Shown: positions 43,195 through 54,222 of the stretch, piece by piece
Numbering within the stretch: position 1 is the stretch's first letter
Layout of the letters: every line of letters starts with the position of its first letter
Assembly (NCBI RefSeq): GCF_014873535.1
Contig: NZ_JADBEF010000001.1
Location: 6,448,001-6,512,000, forward strand
Origin: Nonomuraea africana
GTDB taxonomy: Bacteria > Actinomycetota > Actinomycetes > Streptosporangiales > Streptosporangiaceae
DNA: 64,000 nucleotides
Direction: 5' to 3'
Translations under genes and position numbers: made by a program
Notes under the pieces: model-generated
Told to the model about the DNA's origin: nothing
Databases searched by the model: none
The model's input: only the letters and a program-made list of their open reading frames with translations

Positions 43195-43220
43195 CCGTTC
43201 TTAGAGAACTCTCAGAACGG
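43195..43220. promoter_or_regulatory. Response-regulator operator between TCS and MMPL genes
   Basis: CCGTTCTTAGAG (43195-43206), AA, CTCTCAGAACGG (43209-43220): 12-bp arms with one mismatch. It includes the direct repeat TCTTAG (43199-43204) / TCTCAG (43210-43215) spaced 11 bp, one helical turn, typical of OmpR-type sites. Confidence 0.6.
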
Positions 43221-43260
43221 ACGGACGGCCGCTGAAGATCTCGAAGATCCACTGGACGCC

Positions 43261-45189
43261 ATGGAGAGACTCACCGACTTCGTGCTGCGGCACAAGCTTG
43301 CCGTCGTGCTCGCCTGGGTGGCGGTCGCGCTGGCCGGAACGTTCGCGGCGGCAGCCGTCCAGGACCGGCTCGGCGCCCGGTTCGGCGCACCTGGGCAGCC
43401 CGCCTACGAGGCCAACCAGGAGATCATGAGGACGTACGGCGGCGGCCTGGTCCCGCTGGTCGCGGTGGCCACCGAGCCCGTCGACTTCGCCAGGCTGGCC
43501 CCGCTCGGCAGGGTGGTCACGGATCCGGCCTTCGCCTCCGACGACGGCGGGACCACCTACGCCCTCCTCTACCCGCCCCAGGACGGCGACCTGACCGAGG
43601 AGATCACCCAGATCCTCGGGCCGCACGTCAGGGTGACGGGGCTCGAGGCGCTCGAACCCGAGGGCGGCGGTGGCATCAGCCTCGTCGCCGAGATCCTGAT
43701 CGGCGGGGTCGGCGCGCTGGTGGTGCTGGCCTTCGTGTTCGGCTCGCCGCTGGCCGTCGTGCCGCTGGTGATCGCCGCGGCGGCGGTGCTGGCGGCCTTC
43801 CTCGCGGTGTACGGCCTGACCTACCTCACCGACGTCAGCGGTGTCGTGCAGTACATCGTCGCGCTCATGGGCCTCGGGATCGCGATCGACTACTCGCTGC
43901 TGCTGGTCACCCGGTGGAGGGAGGAGGGCCACGACGTGCGCAGGGCGATGGCGACCGCGGGCAGGGCGGTGGCGCTCAGCGCGGCCACGGTGGCGATCGG
44001 GCTGGTCGCGACGATGGTGTTGCCGGTGCCCTTCCTGCGCGCCGTGGGCCTGGGCGGCGTGGTGATCCCGCTGGTGTCGATGGCGGCCGTGCTGACGCTG
44101 CTGCCGATCCTGCTGGCCACCGTCGGGCCGCGGATCGACAGGGGCCGGCCGAAGCCGTCGCGGTGGGCCGGCTGGGCGCGCCGGGTGATCAGGTTCAGGT
44201 GGCCCGCGCTGCTCGTCTCGACGGGCCTGCTGGTGGCGCTGTCGTCGGCCGCCCTCGGCCTGAACCTGGGCGAGCCCACCAGCGACTCCCTGGCCAGGAG
44301 CGGCCCCGCCTACGAGACGCTGGCAGGCATGCGCGAGGCGGGGCTGCCTACGGGGGCGCTGTCCCCGATCCCCGTCCTCGCGCCCGAGTCGGCGCTGCCG
44401 GTGCTGCGGGCCGTACCGGGGGTGGAGACGGCGGTCGTGGCGGCCCCCGGGCTGATCGAGGTGATCCCCGACTACGAGGGCACGGCGACGGTCGAGAACG
44501 TGCTGGCCTCCGCACCCCCGGGGGCGAGGGTGGGCGGCGCGGTCGCGCAGAGCATTGGGTTCACCGCGTCCGTCTACGGCGCCTTCCCGCCGATGCTGGT
44601 CCTGGTCTCGCTGGCCACGTACCTGATGCTGGCCTTCGCATTCAGGTCGCTGGTGCTCCCGCTCAAGGCCGTGCTGCTCAACCTGCTGTCGCTGGCCGCG
44701 GTCATCGGCGCGCTGGTGCTGGTCTGGCAGGAGGGCCACGGCTCGGAGCCGGTGTGGGGCATCCAGGCGCTCGGCGCCATCGACGAGTTCGTCCCCGCGA
44801 TGATCTTCGCCTTCCTGTACGGCCTCAGCATGGACTACGAGGTGTTCATCCTGGCCAGGATGCGCGAGGAGTACGACAGGACGGGTTCGACCGACCAGGC
44901 GATCGTCCGGGGGCTGGGAAGCACGGGACGGCTGGTCACCAGCGCGGCCCTGGTGCTCTTCCTGGCCTTCGCCTCGCTGGCCGCCGCGCCGATCCTGCAG
45001 GTCAAGCTCTTCGCGACGGCGCTGGGCCTGGGAATCCTGCTCGACGCCACGCTGGTGCGCGCGCTGCTGCTGCCCGCCCTGGTCTCGGTCATGGGCAGAT
45101 GGAACTGGTGGCTGCCGAGCCGGCTCAGTCGTCGGGCGACCAGGCGCGCTCCAGCGCCTCAGGCAGGCCCCACCAGCCCAGCGGGGTGA
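43261..45189 (+). CDS. MMPL/RND-superfamily membrane exporter
   Basis: 642 residues, at the short end of the MMPL family. Two repeats each open with a helix and an extracytoplasmic loop (about 35-130 and 340-430), then five helices. Hallmarks are VALMGLGIAIDYSLLLVTRWREE in helix 4 with the proton-relay Asp and, in the second half, FLYGLSMDYEVFILARMREEY. MMPL proteins export lipids or antimicrobials. It is divergent from a two-component system, with a shared operator. Its last 65 bp run antisense into the acidic hypothetical gene. Both strands look coding, so the overlap appears real. Confidence 0.9.
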   Translation: MERLTDFVLRHKLAVVLAWVAVALAGTFAAAAVQDRLGARFGAPGQPAYEANQEIMRTYGGGLVPLVAVATEPVDFARLAPLGRVVTDPAFASDDGGTTYALLYPPQDGDLTEEITQILGPHVRVTGLEALEPEGGGGISLVAEILIGGVGALVVLAFVFGSPLAVVPLVIAAAAVLAAFLAVYGLTYLTDVSGVVQYIVALMGLGIAIDYSLLLVTRWREEGHDVRRAMATAGRAVALSAATVAIGLVATMVLPVPFLRAVGLGGVVIPLVSMAAVLTLLPILLATVGPRIDRGRPKPSRWAGWARRVIRFRWPALLVSTGLLVALSSAALGLNLGEPTSDSLARSGPAYETLAGMREAGLPTGALSPIPVLAPESALPVLRAVPGVETAVVAAPGLIEVIPDYEGTATVENVLASAPPGARVGGAVAQSIGFTASVYGAFPPMLVLVSLATYLMLAFAFRSLVLPLKAVLLNLLSLAAVIGALVLVWQEGHGSEPVWGIQALGAIDEFVPAMIFAFLYGLSMDYEVFILARMREEYDRTGSTDQAIVRGLGSTGRLVTSAALVLFLAFASLAAAPILQVKLFATALGLGILLDATLVRALLLPALVSVMGRWNWWLPSRLSRRATRRAPAPQAGPTSPAG

Positions 45190-46270
45190 GCACGTCGTCC
45201 TCGTCGACGATGCCGAGGTAGGCCCACAGCGCGGTCACGTGGGTGAAGAGGGTCTCCGTGGTGTCGAGGTCGTCGGGGTCGTCCATGTCGACCGTGATGT
45301 CCTCGGACTCGGCGATCAGCCTGGAGATGCGCTCAGGGGAGGCGAGCACGCCGGGGCCGAGCCTGGCCAGCGCGGCCACGGCGGCGAGCCAGTCGGCGTG
45401 GTGGATGGCGCACAGGGCGGCAAGGGCCGCCTCCTCGTGGGTGAGCTCCTCGTCGAGCTCGTCCTCCTCCTCGCTCCCGTCGTCGTCGAGGTCGGAGATG
45501 GGCCCGGCGATGCCCGCGACGACCCTGAGCCACAGCTCGCGGTCGTCGTCCGGGATGAGCCCGCCCTCGAAGCCCGCGCAGGCCCGCAGCACGCTGCCCG
45601 GGTAGCCGGGGAAGGCGAGCAGCTCGCGGAGCCTGGTGGCGGCCTGACTCAGCTCGGCCTCGGGCAGTTCGGGCCGCTTGGGCAGCTCGGACATGATCCG
45701 CCGCAGCTCGGCCAGCGCGTAGGCCTCCTCCTCGTCCCACGCGGCGAACAGCTCCTCGTCCTGCTCGTCGCCGACCACCACGCTCGGCACCCTGCCGTCG
45801 GGCAGCGGGGTGTTGAGCCAGTGTTCCTGCAGCTCCTCGTAGGCGGCGCGGGCCGCCTTGTCGCCCTTGGCCAGCAGGTCGGGGTCGATCTCGCCCGCCT
45901 CGATGCGCTCCTCCAGGTAGGCGACGAACCTCGCGTGCATCTCCTCGGCGACGGGACCGCGCTCGTCCTCCTCCGGCCAGACGAAGTAGCTGGGCGTGAG
46001 CAGGATGGGCTCGCTGCCCGTCGCCTCAAGCCAGCGCTGCACGTCGCCGACGGTGGCCGTGCCCGACTCGATCGCGCTGAGCGTGGCCCTGGCGCTCTCC
46101 CAGAAGGTGGCCGACAGCGGGTTACCCACGGCCAGCATGGCTCTGCGCAGGTCGGGCATGGCCACAAGAGCCACCCCCGACGGTACGGCCAGCAGCGCGC
46201 GGGCCACATCCCTGCGGGTCAGTCCGGTGGCGGGGCGCCCGGCGTGAGCGCTCACGAAGTCTAGGTCCAC
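45125..46270 (-). CDS. Acidic hypothetical protein, about 381 aa
   Basis: Family not recognised. It is soluble and strongly acidic, especially SDLDDDGSEEEDELDEELTHEE near residue 275 and ESEDITVDMDDPDDLDTTE near 335. An N-terminal segment reads GLTRRDVARALLAVPSGVALVAM, and a SYFVWPEEDERGPVAEEMHARFVAYLEERI stretch follows. The C-terminus GIVDEDDVLTPLGWWGLPEALERAW is compact. The GTG at 46270 is preferred because TAGGTT ends 7 nt upstream (leaderless type). An in-frame ATG at 46300 lacks any ribosome site. The 3' end overlaps the convergent MMPL gene by 65 bp. Confidence 0.65.
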   Translation of the reverse strand: MDLDFVSAHAGRPATGLTRRDVARALLAVPSGVALVAMPDLRRAMLAVGNPLSATFWESARATLSAIESGTATVGDVQRWLEATGSEPILLTPSYFVWPEEDERGPVAEEMHARFVAYLEERIEAGEIDPDLLAKGDKAARAAYEELQEHWLNTPLPDGRVPSVVVGDEQDEELFAAWDEEEAYALAELRRIMSELPKRPELPEAELSQAATRLRELLAFPGYPGSVLRACAGFEGGLIPDDDRELWLRVVAGIAGPISDLDDDGSEEEDELDEELTHEEAALAALCAIHHADWLAAVAALARLGPGVLASPERISRLIAESEDITVDMDDPDDLDTTETLFTHVTALWAYLGIVDEDDVLTPLGWWGLPEALERAWSPDD

Positions 46271-46277
46271 GCTCCGT

Positions 46278-46283
46278 AACCTA
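46278..46283 (-). promoter_or_regulatory. Leaderless -10 element (TAGGTT) of the acidic hypothetical gene
   Basis: Read on the minus strand, TAGGTT ends 7 nt before the GTG at 46270. Confidence 0.35.
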
Positions 46284-46389
46284 CGCCCCACCGCGCCCAT
46301 CAGTCGAAGAGGCAGCGCTGCCGTCGAGGGCTGCCGTCGAGGCTCCGCGCGACCTCCGGTGACGGCCGCGCGCGTGAGAGGCTGGTCGT

Positions 46390-48348
<1,959 letters not shown>

Positions 48349-48369
<21 letters not shown>

Positions 48370-50493
48370 GGTGTCGTCCAGCTCGCCGGGCCCGGACGTG
48401 GCGTTCGAATCCGGCCGGGCGGGCTGCTGATCCGACTGCTGCTCCTCCTCGGAGTTGGCGTCGCCCCTGTCGGTCTCCTCCGGAATGGTCGGCGTGTCGG
48501 GGGTCGAGGAGTCGGGCGGCGAGGGCGGCGGCGAGCCGAACTCCTCGTCACCGCGTCCCTCGTCGCGCCACCGCTCGGTCCAGTCGCCGTTGTCGCGCTG
48601 GTCGTAGCCGTTGCCGACGTCGTCGCCGCCGTCGCGGTAGTCGTCCCAGCCGTAGCCGTGGTCGGAGGGCTCGGGGAACTGCTCGACCGGCTCGTCGGCG
48701 AGGGCCTCGGTCATGAAGGCCTTCCAGATGCGCGCGGGGAGCTGGCCGCCGAACTGCACGCCGTACCCGGGGATCTCGACGGTCTTGTTGTCGTCGCGGA
48801 ACATGTTGACCGCGGTGGCCAGCTGCGGCGTGAAGCCGTTGAACCAGACGGCGCCCGAGCTGTCGGTGGTGCCGGTCTTCCCGGCGACGGGCCGGTCGTA
48901 GAGGCGGGCGCCGGTGCCGGTGCCGTACTTCACGACCTGCTCCATGGCGTAGATCGTGTCGGCGGCGGCCTGCTTGCTCACCACGATCGTGGCCTTGGGC
49001 TTGACGACCTTCTTCTTGCCGTAGGTGTCGGTCACCGACTTGATGACGTGCGTCTCCATGTGGACACCGCCGTTGGCCAGGCTGGCGAAGCCCGAGGCGT
49101 TCTGCACGGCGCTCACCGAGGCGACGCCGAGCGGGAAGGAGGCGGCCGCCTGGTGCGGCTGGAGCTGGCCTGCGGGGATGCCCGCCAGCTCGGCGGTCTT
49201 GGCCACCTTGTCCAGGCCGACCTTCTGGCCGAGGTCGACGAAGGCGGTGTTGACGGAGTTCTGGGTGGCCCGCACCAGGTCGATGTGACCGTAGGAGCGC
49301 CCGCTGTCGTTGGGGATGGGCTGGGAGGCGCCGGGCACGGTGATGGGTGAGTTGCCGTCGACCGTGGTGGACAGGCTGTAGCCGTTGTCGAGCGCGGCCG
49401 CCAGCGTGTAGGGCTTGAAGGTCGAGCCCGCCTGCACCTTGGCGGAGAAGGCGTTGTCCCACGACTGGTCCTTGCGCCCGCCGTAGAAGGCGACGACCTC
49501 GCCGGTCGCGGGATCGACCGCGGCCAGGCCGGTGCGGACCTTCTTCGGCGTGCCGGACGGCACGACGGACTTCACCGCTCGCTCGGCCGCGGCCATGAGG
49601 TCCTTGTCGAACGTCGTGACGATCTTCAGGCCGCCGCCGTTGATGTCCTCGTCGGTGTAGCCGCGGGCGTGCAGCTCCTCGCGCACCCTGTCGACCATGA
49701 CCTGGTCCTGGCCCTTGAGGCTGAAGGCGGCCTTGGGCTCGCCGAGCGTGGGGAAGATCTGCGCCGCCGCCTGGTCGGCGGTGATCGCCTTGGTCTTCAC
49801 CATGGCGTCGACGATCGCCTTCCACCTCGTCCTGGCCGCGTCGAGGTCGGCGCCCTGCGGGTCGGCGAACCTGCTGGGCTGCTGGATGACCGCGGCCAGG
49901 TAGGCGCCCTCCGACACCGACAGCTTGGCGACGTCCTTGCCGAAGTAGGCCTGCGCGGCGGCCTGGATGCCGTTGGCGCCCCTGCCGAAGTAGATGGTGT
50001 TGAGGTACTGCTCCAGCACCCAGTCCTTCGACTTCGACTGGTCGACCTTGATGGAGATCAGGATCTCCTTGAACTTCCTGGTGATCGAGCGTTCCTGGCT
50101 GAGGCCGCTGTAGTAGTTGCGGACCATCTGCTGGGTGATGGTGGAGCCGCCCTGCAGCTGCTTGCCCGTGACGGTGGACCAGACGGCGCGGGCGGTGCCC
50201 TTGAAGGACACGCCGCTGTCGGTGTAGAAGGACCGGTTCTCGGCGGCGATCACGGCCTCGCGCACGTGCTCGGGCACCTGCTCGAGCTTGACGTTCCTAC
50301 GGTTGACGCCCTGCTTGGCCAGCACGCTCTTGCCGTCGCGGTAGTAGATCACCGAGCCCTGGGCGGTGGCTTCCTTCTGCGTGCTGTCGGGGATGGGGGT
50401 CATCGCCCACGCCACCCCGAACAGGCCGATCAACGCGACGATTCCGACGCCGAACGAGATGGCCACGTAGCGAAGGATGCGTCGCTTCCGCAT
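48349..50493 (-). CDS. Class A penicillin-binding protein (transglycosylase/transpeptidase)
   Basis: 714 residues. A basic N-terminus and one membrane helix (about 9-31) lead to the GT51 glycosyltransferase domain: AVIAAENRSFYTDSG with catalytic Glu, GGSTITQQMVRNYY, and YLNTIYFGRGANGIQAAAQAYFG. The transpeptidase domain has the Ser nucleophile in AGSTFKPYTLA, SVN in ATQNSVNTAFVD and KTG in VAGKTGTTDSSG. A Pro/Ser/Asp-rich disordered tail follows. It polymerises and cross-links peptidoglycan outside the membrane. An upstream GTG at 50517 is possible. Its 3' end overlaps the convergent YyaL-type gene by 21 bp. Confidence 0.94.
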
Positions 50494-50593
50494 GCCCTTG
50501 TCCCCACCAATCCGCACAAGCGCCCCCGATCGCAAGCTCAGCAAACCCCCGTCAGCTGGGCGGAAGGCCAAGAATAAACGATCGGTAACGATG

Positions 50594-51079
50594 CTAGGGC
50601 TTGCGGACGCCGCGTCGTGGGACATCGGCGACCAACGGCAGAACTCGGTATGGGACGGGTGTGTCGAGCACGATGACCGAAGAGGTCCGCAGAACCCCCT
50701 GAACATCGACAATCTGGTCGATGACCCGCTGCAGGTCGGAGTTGCTGCGCGCGACGACCCTGCACAGCAGGTCGCTGCCGCCCGTGATGGTGTGGACCTC
50801 CAGCACCTCCGGGATGTGCGCGAGGCGGTCGGCGACCGGGTCGTGCCCGCTGACCTGCCTGATCTCCATCGTCACGAACGCGGTCACGTCGTAGCCCAGC
50901 GCGGTGGGCGAGACGTCGGGCCCGAACCCGGTGATGACCCCCCTGGCGATCATGCGGTCGAGCCGGGCCTGGACGGTGCCGCGGGCGACGCCGAGCCGCC
51001 GGGAATACTCCAGCACACCCAGGCGCGGCTCGTTGGCGAGCAGACTGAGCAGTTTGGCGTCCAGTTCGTCGATGGTCAT
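50594..51079 (-). CDS. Lrp/AsnC-family transcriptional regulator
   Basis: 161 residues starting MTIDELDAKLLSLLANEPRL. N-terminal helix-turn-helix (about 20-45, VLEYSRRLGVARGTVQARLDRM) and C-terminal effector-binding RAM domain (VLEVHTITGGSDLLCRVVARSNSDL). An upstream extension of the frame is disfavoured since it crosses the operator. It is divergent from hppD with a 67-bp gap. An Lrp-type palindrome lies on its start codon. Control of tyrosine/phenylalanine catabolism through hppD is therefore likely, with an aromatic amino acid as effector (inference). Confidence 0.92.
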   Translation of the reverse strand: MTIDELDAKLLSLLANEPRLGVLEYSRRLGVARGTVQARLDRMIARGVITGFGPDVSPTALGYDVTAFVTMEIRQVSGHDPVADRLAHIPEVLEVHTITGGSDLLCRVVARSNSDLQRVIDQIVDVQGVLRTSSVIVLDTPVPYRVLPLVADVPRRGVRKP

Positions 51080-51093
51080 GGACAAATTGTCCA
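51079..51093. promoter_or_regulatory. Lrp-type palindrome TGGACAA-A-TTGTCCA
   Basis: Perfect 7-bp arms around a single A, overlapping the first base of the Lrp start codon and 53 bp from the hppD start. Fits a 15-bp Lrp/AsnC box serving autoregulation and hppD control. Confidence 0.6.
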
Positions 51094-51146
51094 CTATTTC
51101 AAGTGACAGTTGCGCATGCCGTCCATACAAATCAAGAGTTAGCCGT

Positions 51147-52247
51147 ATGAGCGACGTGTTTCCGGTCAAAGGCATGGATGCCGTGGTGTTCGCCGTGGGC
51201 AACGCCAAGCAGGCGGCCCACTACTACTCCACCGCGTTCGGGATGCGGCTGGTGGCCTACCGCGGCCCAGAGAACGGCAGCAGGGACGAGGTGGCCTACG
51301 TCCTGACCTCGGGTGGGGCCCGTTTCGAGTTCCGCGCTTCGGTTCGTCCCGGCACGGACCTGGCGCGTCATGTCGCCGAGCACGGTGACGGCGTGATCGA
51401 CCTGGCCATCGAGGTGCCCGACGTCGAGGCGGCCTACGCGCACGCCGTCGCGCAGGGGGCGCGCGGGCTCGCCGAGCCGTACACGATGGAGGACGAGCAC
51501 GGGAAGGTGGTGATCGCGGCCATCGCCACCTACGGCGAGACCCGGCACACCCTCGTCGACCGCTCCAACTACTCGGGCGCCTACCTGCCCGGCTACCGCG
51601 CGGCCGAGCCGATCACGCAGCCGCCCGCCAAGCGCTTCTTCCAGGCGGTCGACCACTGCGTCGGCAACGTCGAGCTCGGCAAGATGGACGAGTGGGTGGA
51701 GTTCTACAAGCGGGTGATGGGCTTCACCAACATGGCGGAGTTCATCGGCGACGACATCGCCACCGAGTACTCCGCGCTGATGTCGAAGGTCGTCGCGGAC
51801 GGCACGCGCAAGGTGAAGTTCCCGCTCAACGAGCCTGCGATCAGCCGCAAGAAGTCGCAGATCGACGAGTACCTCGAGTTCTACGGCGGCCCCGGCGTGC
51901 AGCACATCGCGCTGGCCACCAACGACATCCTCACCACCGTCGACAACATGCGGGCGGCGGGCGTCGACTTCCTCGACACCCCCGACTCCTACTACGACGA
52001 CCCCGAGCTGCGCGCCAGGATCGGCCAGGTGCGGGCGCCGATCGAGGAGCTGAAGAAGCGCAAGATCCTCGTCGATCGCGACGAGGACGGCTACCTGCTG
52101 CAGATCTTCACCAAGCCGGTGCAGGACCGCCCGACGGTCTTCTTCGAGCTGATCGAACGGCACGGCTCGCTCGGCTTCGGCAAGGGCAACTTCAAGGCGC
52201 TGTTCGAGGCGATCGAGCGCGAGCAGGAGCGCCGCGGCAACCTGTAG
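51147..52247 (+). CDS. hppD: 4-hydroxyphenylpyruvate dioxygenase
   Basis: 366 residues, Fe(II) enzyme converting 4-hydroxyphenylpyruvate to homogentisate in tyrosine breakdown. It is made of two vicinal-oxygen-chelate domains. Iron ligands are visible as His in AVDHCVGNVEL, His in GVQHIALATNDI and Glu in TVFFELIERHG. The C-terminal SLGFGKGNFKALFEAIEREQ closes the active site as in other HPPDs. The start MSDVFPVKGMDAVVFAVGN is chosen because the earlier frame lies in the Lrp gene. Divergent from the Lrp-type regulator. Confidence 0.96.
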   Translation: MSDVFPVKGMDAVVFAVGNAKQAAHYYSTAFGMRLVAYRGPENGSRDEVAYVLTSGGARFEFRASVRPGTDLARHVAEHGDGVIDLAIEVPDVEAAYAHAVAQGARGLAEPYTMEDEHGKVVIAAIATYGETRHTLVDRSNYSGAYLPGYRAAEPITQPPAKRFFQAVDHCVGNVELGKMDEWVEFYKRVMGFTNMAEFIGDDIATEYSALMSKVVADGTRKVKFPLNEPAISRKKSQIDEYLEFYGGPGVQHIALATNDILTTVDNMRAAGVDFLDTPDSYYDDPELRARIGQVRAPIEELKKRKILVDRDEDGYLLQIFTKPVQDRPTVFFELIERHGSLGFGKGNFKALFEAIEREQERRGNL

Positions 52248-52404
52248 AGGTTTGCCCTGGTCAGAGGTGGGCGATCAGCCAGCTGGTCGCCGCCGTGCTC
52301 AGCGCTCTGTGCTGCTTGAGCATCGTCGACGATGGTTGGATCCTGTTCGACCGGCGCAAGCAGGCCCTGCACGACAAGGCGGCCAAGACCGTTGTCGTAG
52401 ATGC

Positions 52405-52434
52405 CTGACCAGCGACGATTCATTCGCGTAGGCT
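52405..52434 (+). promoter_or_regulatory. Promoter of the M1 peptidase gene
   Basis: CTGACC (-35, 52405-52410), 18-bp spacer, TAGGCT (-10, 52429-52434), then 8 nt to the ATG at 52443. Same layout as the PadR-cassette promoters. Probably leaderless. Confidence 0.45.
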
Positions 52435-52442
52435 ACTAGGCC

Positions 52443-53858
52443 ATGCGTTCCGCTCTGCTCGCCATCCTTCTGGGCGTGGCCGCCTGCGCCCCCTCCAACG
52501 GGGACGCCTTTTCCTCGGCCACCGCCCAGACGCCCACGCCCGTGCAGTCGGGCGAGGGGTGGGGTGCGCACGGCATCGGCGACACCGACTTCCCCCTCGA
52601 CGGGAACGGCGGCTACGACATCTCCCGCTACCACCTGAAGATCGGCTACGACCCCGCCACCAAACACCTCACCGGGCTCGCCTCGATCGAGGCCGCGGCC
52701 ACGCAGCCGCTGCGGCGCTTCAACCTCGACCTGTCCGGCCTCCAGGTGAGCGAGGTCAGCGTGGCGGGCAGGCCGGCCACGTTCGCGCGCAGTGGCGACG
52801 AGCTGTCGGTGACCCCCGCCGAACCTCTGGCCAAGGGCGGCTCGTTCACGGTCACCGTGGCCTACGCGGGCACGCCCCAGCCGGTCAAGGACTCCTCCAA
52901 CCTCGGCACGTACGGGTTCATCCCCACCGCCGACGGCGCCTTCGTCACCTGCGAGCCCAACGGCGCCAAGACGTGGTTCCCCGCCAACGACCATCCCGCC
53001 GACAAGGCCCGCTTCGACTTCGAGCTGACCGTTCCCCAGGGCCTGACGGCGCTGGCCAACGGCGAGCTGACCAAGAAGCCCGTCACCAGCGGCGGCAGGA
53101 CCACCTTCTCGTGGTCGGAGCGGCATCCGATGGTGACGTACCTGGCGACCATGACGCTCGGCAAGTTCGAGCTGCGCGAGGGCCGGACCACGAAGGGCGT
53201 CCCCAACCTGGCCGCCGCCGATCCGAAGTACCGCGCCACGCTCAACGGCCTCTACACCACCTCCGGCGAGGTGACCGACTACTGGACCACGGTCTTCGGC
53301 CCCTACCCCTTCTCCTCCACCGGCGGCGTGGTCGACGACTTCCCCGCGGGCTACGCGCTGGAGAACCAGACGAAGCCGATGTACGGCGGCTTCCAGCCCG
53401 ACGAGGCCATCATCGCCCACGAACTGGCCCACCAGTGGTTCGGCAACAGCCTGTCCATCAAGCGGTGGAAGGACCTGTGGCTCAACGAGGGGTTCGCCAC
53501 CTACGCCGAGTGGCTGTGGTCGGAGCACAAGGGCAGGGCGAGCGCGCAGACCCTCTTCGACAACTACTACGCCAGGCAGCCGAGCGACGCGGTGTGGGCC
53601 TACCCGCCGGGCCGGGCACAGCCCAGAGACCTGTTCAACGAGTCGGTCTACACGCGTGGCGCCATGACGCTCCACGCGCTGCGCAAGCACATCGGGGACG
53701 CGACCTTCTTCACGCTCCTGAAGACGTGGGCAAACGACCACAAGTACGGACATGTCACGACTCCCGAGTTCATCGCGCTGGCGGAGAAGCTGTCGGGCAA
53801 GGAGCTCGACCAGTTCTTCGACGCCTGGCTCTTCGACAAGGGCAAGCCCGCCTTGTGA
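52443..53858 (+). CDS. M1-family zinc metallopeptidase, secreted lipoprotein
   Basis: 471 residues, shorter than classical aminopeptidase N (about 850), as it lacks the C-terminal helical domain. Signal peptide with a lipobox-like LLGVAAC puts Cys at about residue 15. The N-terminal beta domain (about 55-235) is followed by the thermolysin-like domain. Zinc site AIIAHELAHQWFGN with the HExxH pair, the third ligand in LWLNEGFATYAEW, the substrate motif GYALENQTKPMYG in place of GAMEN, and the catalytic Tyr in NESVYTRGAMTLHAL. It probably trims peptides at the outer membrane face. A palindrome-bearing promoter for padR starts right at its stop. Confidence 0.9.
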   Translation: MRSALLAILLGVAACAPSNGDAFSSATAQTPTPVQSGEGWGAHGIGDTDFPLDGNGGYDISRYHLKIGYDPATKHLTGLASIEAAATQPLRRFNLDLSGLQVSEVSVAGRPATFARSGDELSVTPAEPLAKGGSFTVTVAYAGTPQPVKDSSNLGTYGFIPTADGAFVTCEPNGAKTWFPANDHPADKARFDFELTVPQGLTALANGELTKKPVTSGGRTTFSWSERHPMVTYLATMTLGKFELREGRTTKGVPNLAAADPKYRATLNGLYTTSGEVTDYWTTVFGPYPFSSTGGVVDDFPAGYALENQTKPMYGGFQPDEAIIAHELAHQWFGNSLSIKRWKDLWLNEGFATYAEWLWSEHKGRASAQTLFDNYYARQPSDAVWAYPPGRAQPRDLFNESVYTRGAMTLHALRKHIGDATFFTLLKTWANDHKYGHVTTPEFIALAEKLSGKELDQFFDAWLFDKGKPAL

Positions 53859-53882
53859 AGATTCCGTTGAACGCAGTATCTT
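53853..53882 (+). promoter_or_regulatory. Promoter with partial PadR-type palindrome (cassette A)
   Basis: TTGTGA (-35, 53853-53858), 18-bp spacer, TATCTT (-10, 53877-53882), 7 nt, ATG at 53890. GATTC (53860-53864) and GTATC (53876-53880) form an imperfect inverted repeat over the spacer, weaker than those of cassette B. Confidence 0.5.
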
Positions 53883-53889
53883 GTCCGGC

Positions 53890-54222
53890 ATGCCGCGAAG
53901 ATCAACCGAAGTCAGCGAGCCCATGTACTTCGTGCTCGCCGCGCTGCTCGACGGCCCGCTGCACGGCCATGCCATCGTCGGGAAGGTCGCCGAACTCTCC
54001 CGTGAACGGGTCAGGCCGTCGATCAGCACCCTCTACGGCATCCTGGAACGCCTGACCGCGCAGGGGATCCTGGCCGTCGACCGCGAAGAGGTCGTGCAGG
54101 GCCGCAACCGCCGCTACTTCCGCATCACCGACAGCGGCAAGGCCCTCGCCGCCGCAGAGGCCGAGCGCATGCACCACGCAGCCGGGCTGGTCAGAGCCAG
54201 GCCCGACCTAGGCACGGCGTGA
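53890..54222 (+). CDS. PadR-family transcriptional regulator (cassette A)
   Basis: 110 residues, compact winged helix: EPMYFVLAALLDGPLHGHAIVGKV, a recognition helix near RPSISTLYGILERLTAQGILAV, the wing EVVQGRNRRYFRITDSG and a short C-terminal dimer helix. It is a close paralogue of the regulator at 58517. Probable leaderless start, with TATCTT 7 nt upstream and an imperfect operator. The next membrane-protein gene overlaps its stop as GTGA, so the regulator controls a coupled operon. The effector is unknown; PadR repressors often answer to drugs or envelope stress. Confidence 0.92.
   Translation: MPRRSTEVSEPMYFVLAALLDGPLHGHAIVGKVAELSRERVRPSISTLYGILERLTAQGILAVDREEVVQGRNRRYFRITDSGKALAAAEAERMHHAAGLVRARPDLGTA

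Noticed and set aside
48400..48415. tRNA T-loop-like GTTCGAATCC
   Set aside because: It lies inside the coding tail of the penicillin-binding protein and no acceptor or anticodon stems surround it.
52266..52408. Short plus-strand frame after hppD ending FDRRKQALHDKAAKTVVVDA
   Set aside because: Only 37-47 codons from the possible starts, no ribosome site or -10 pattern, and no recognisable family; may be a remnant but cannot be supported.
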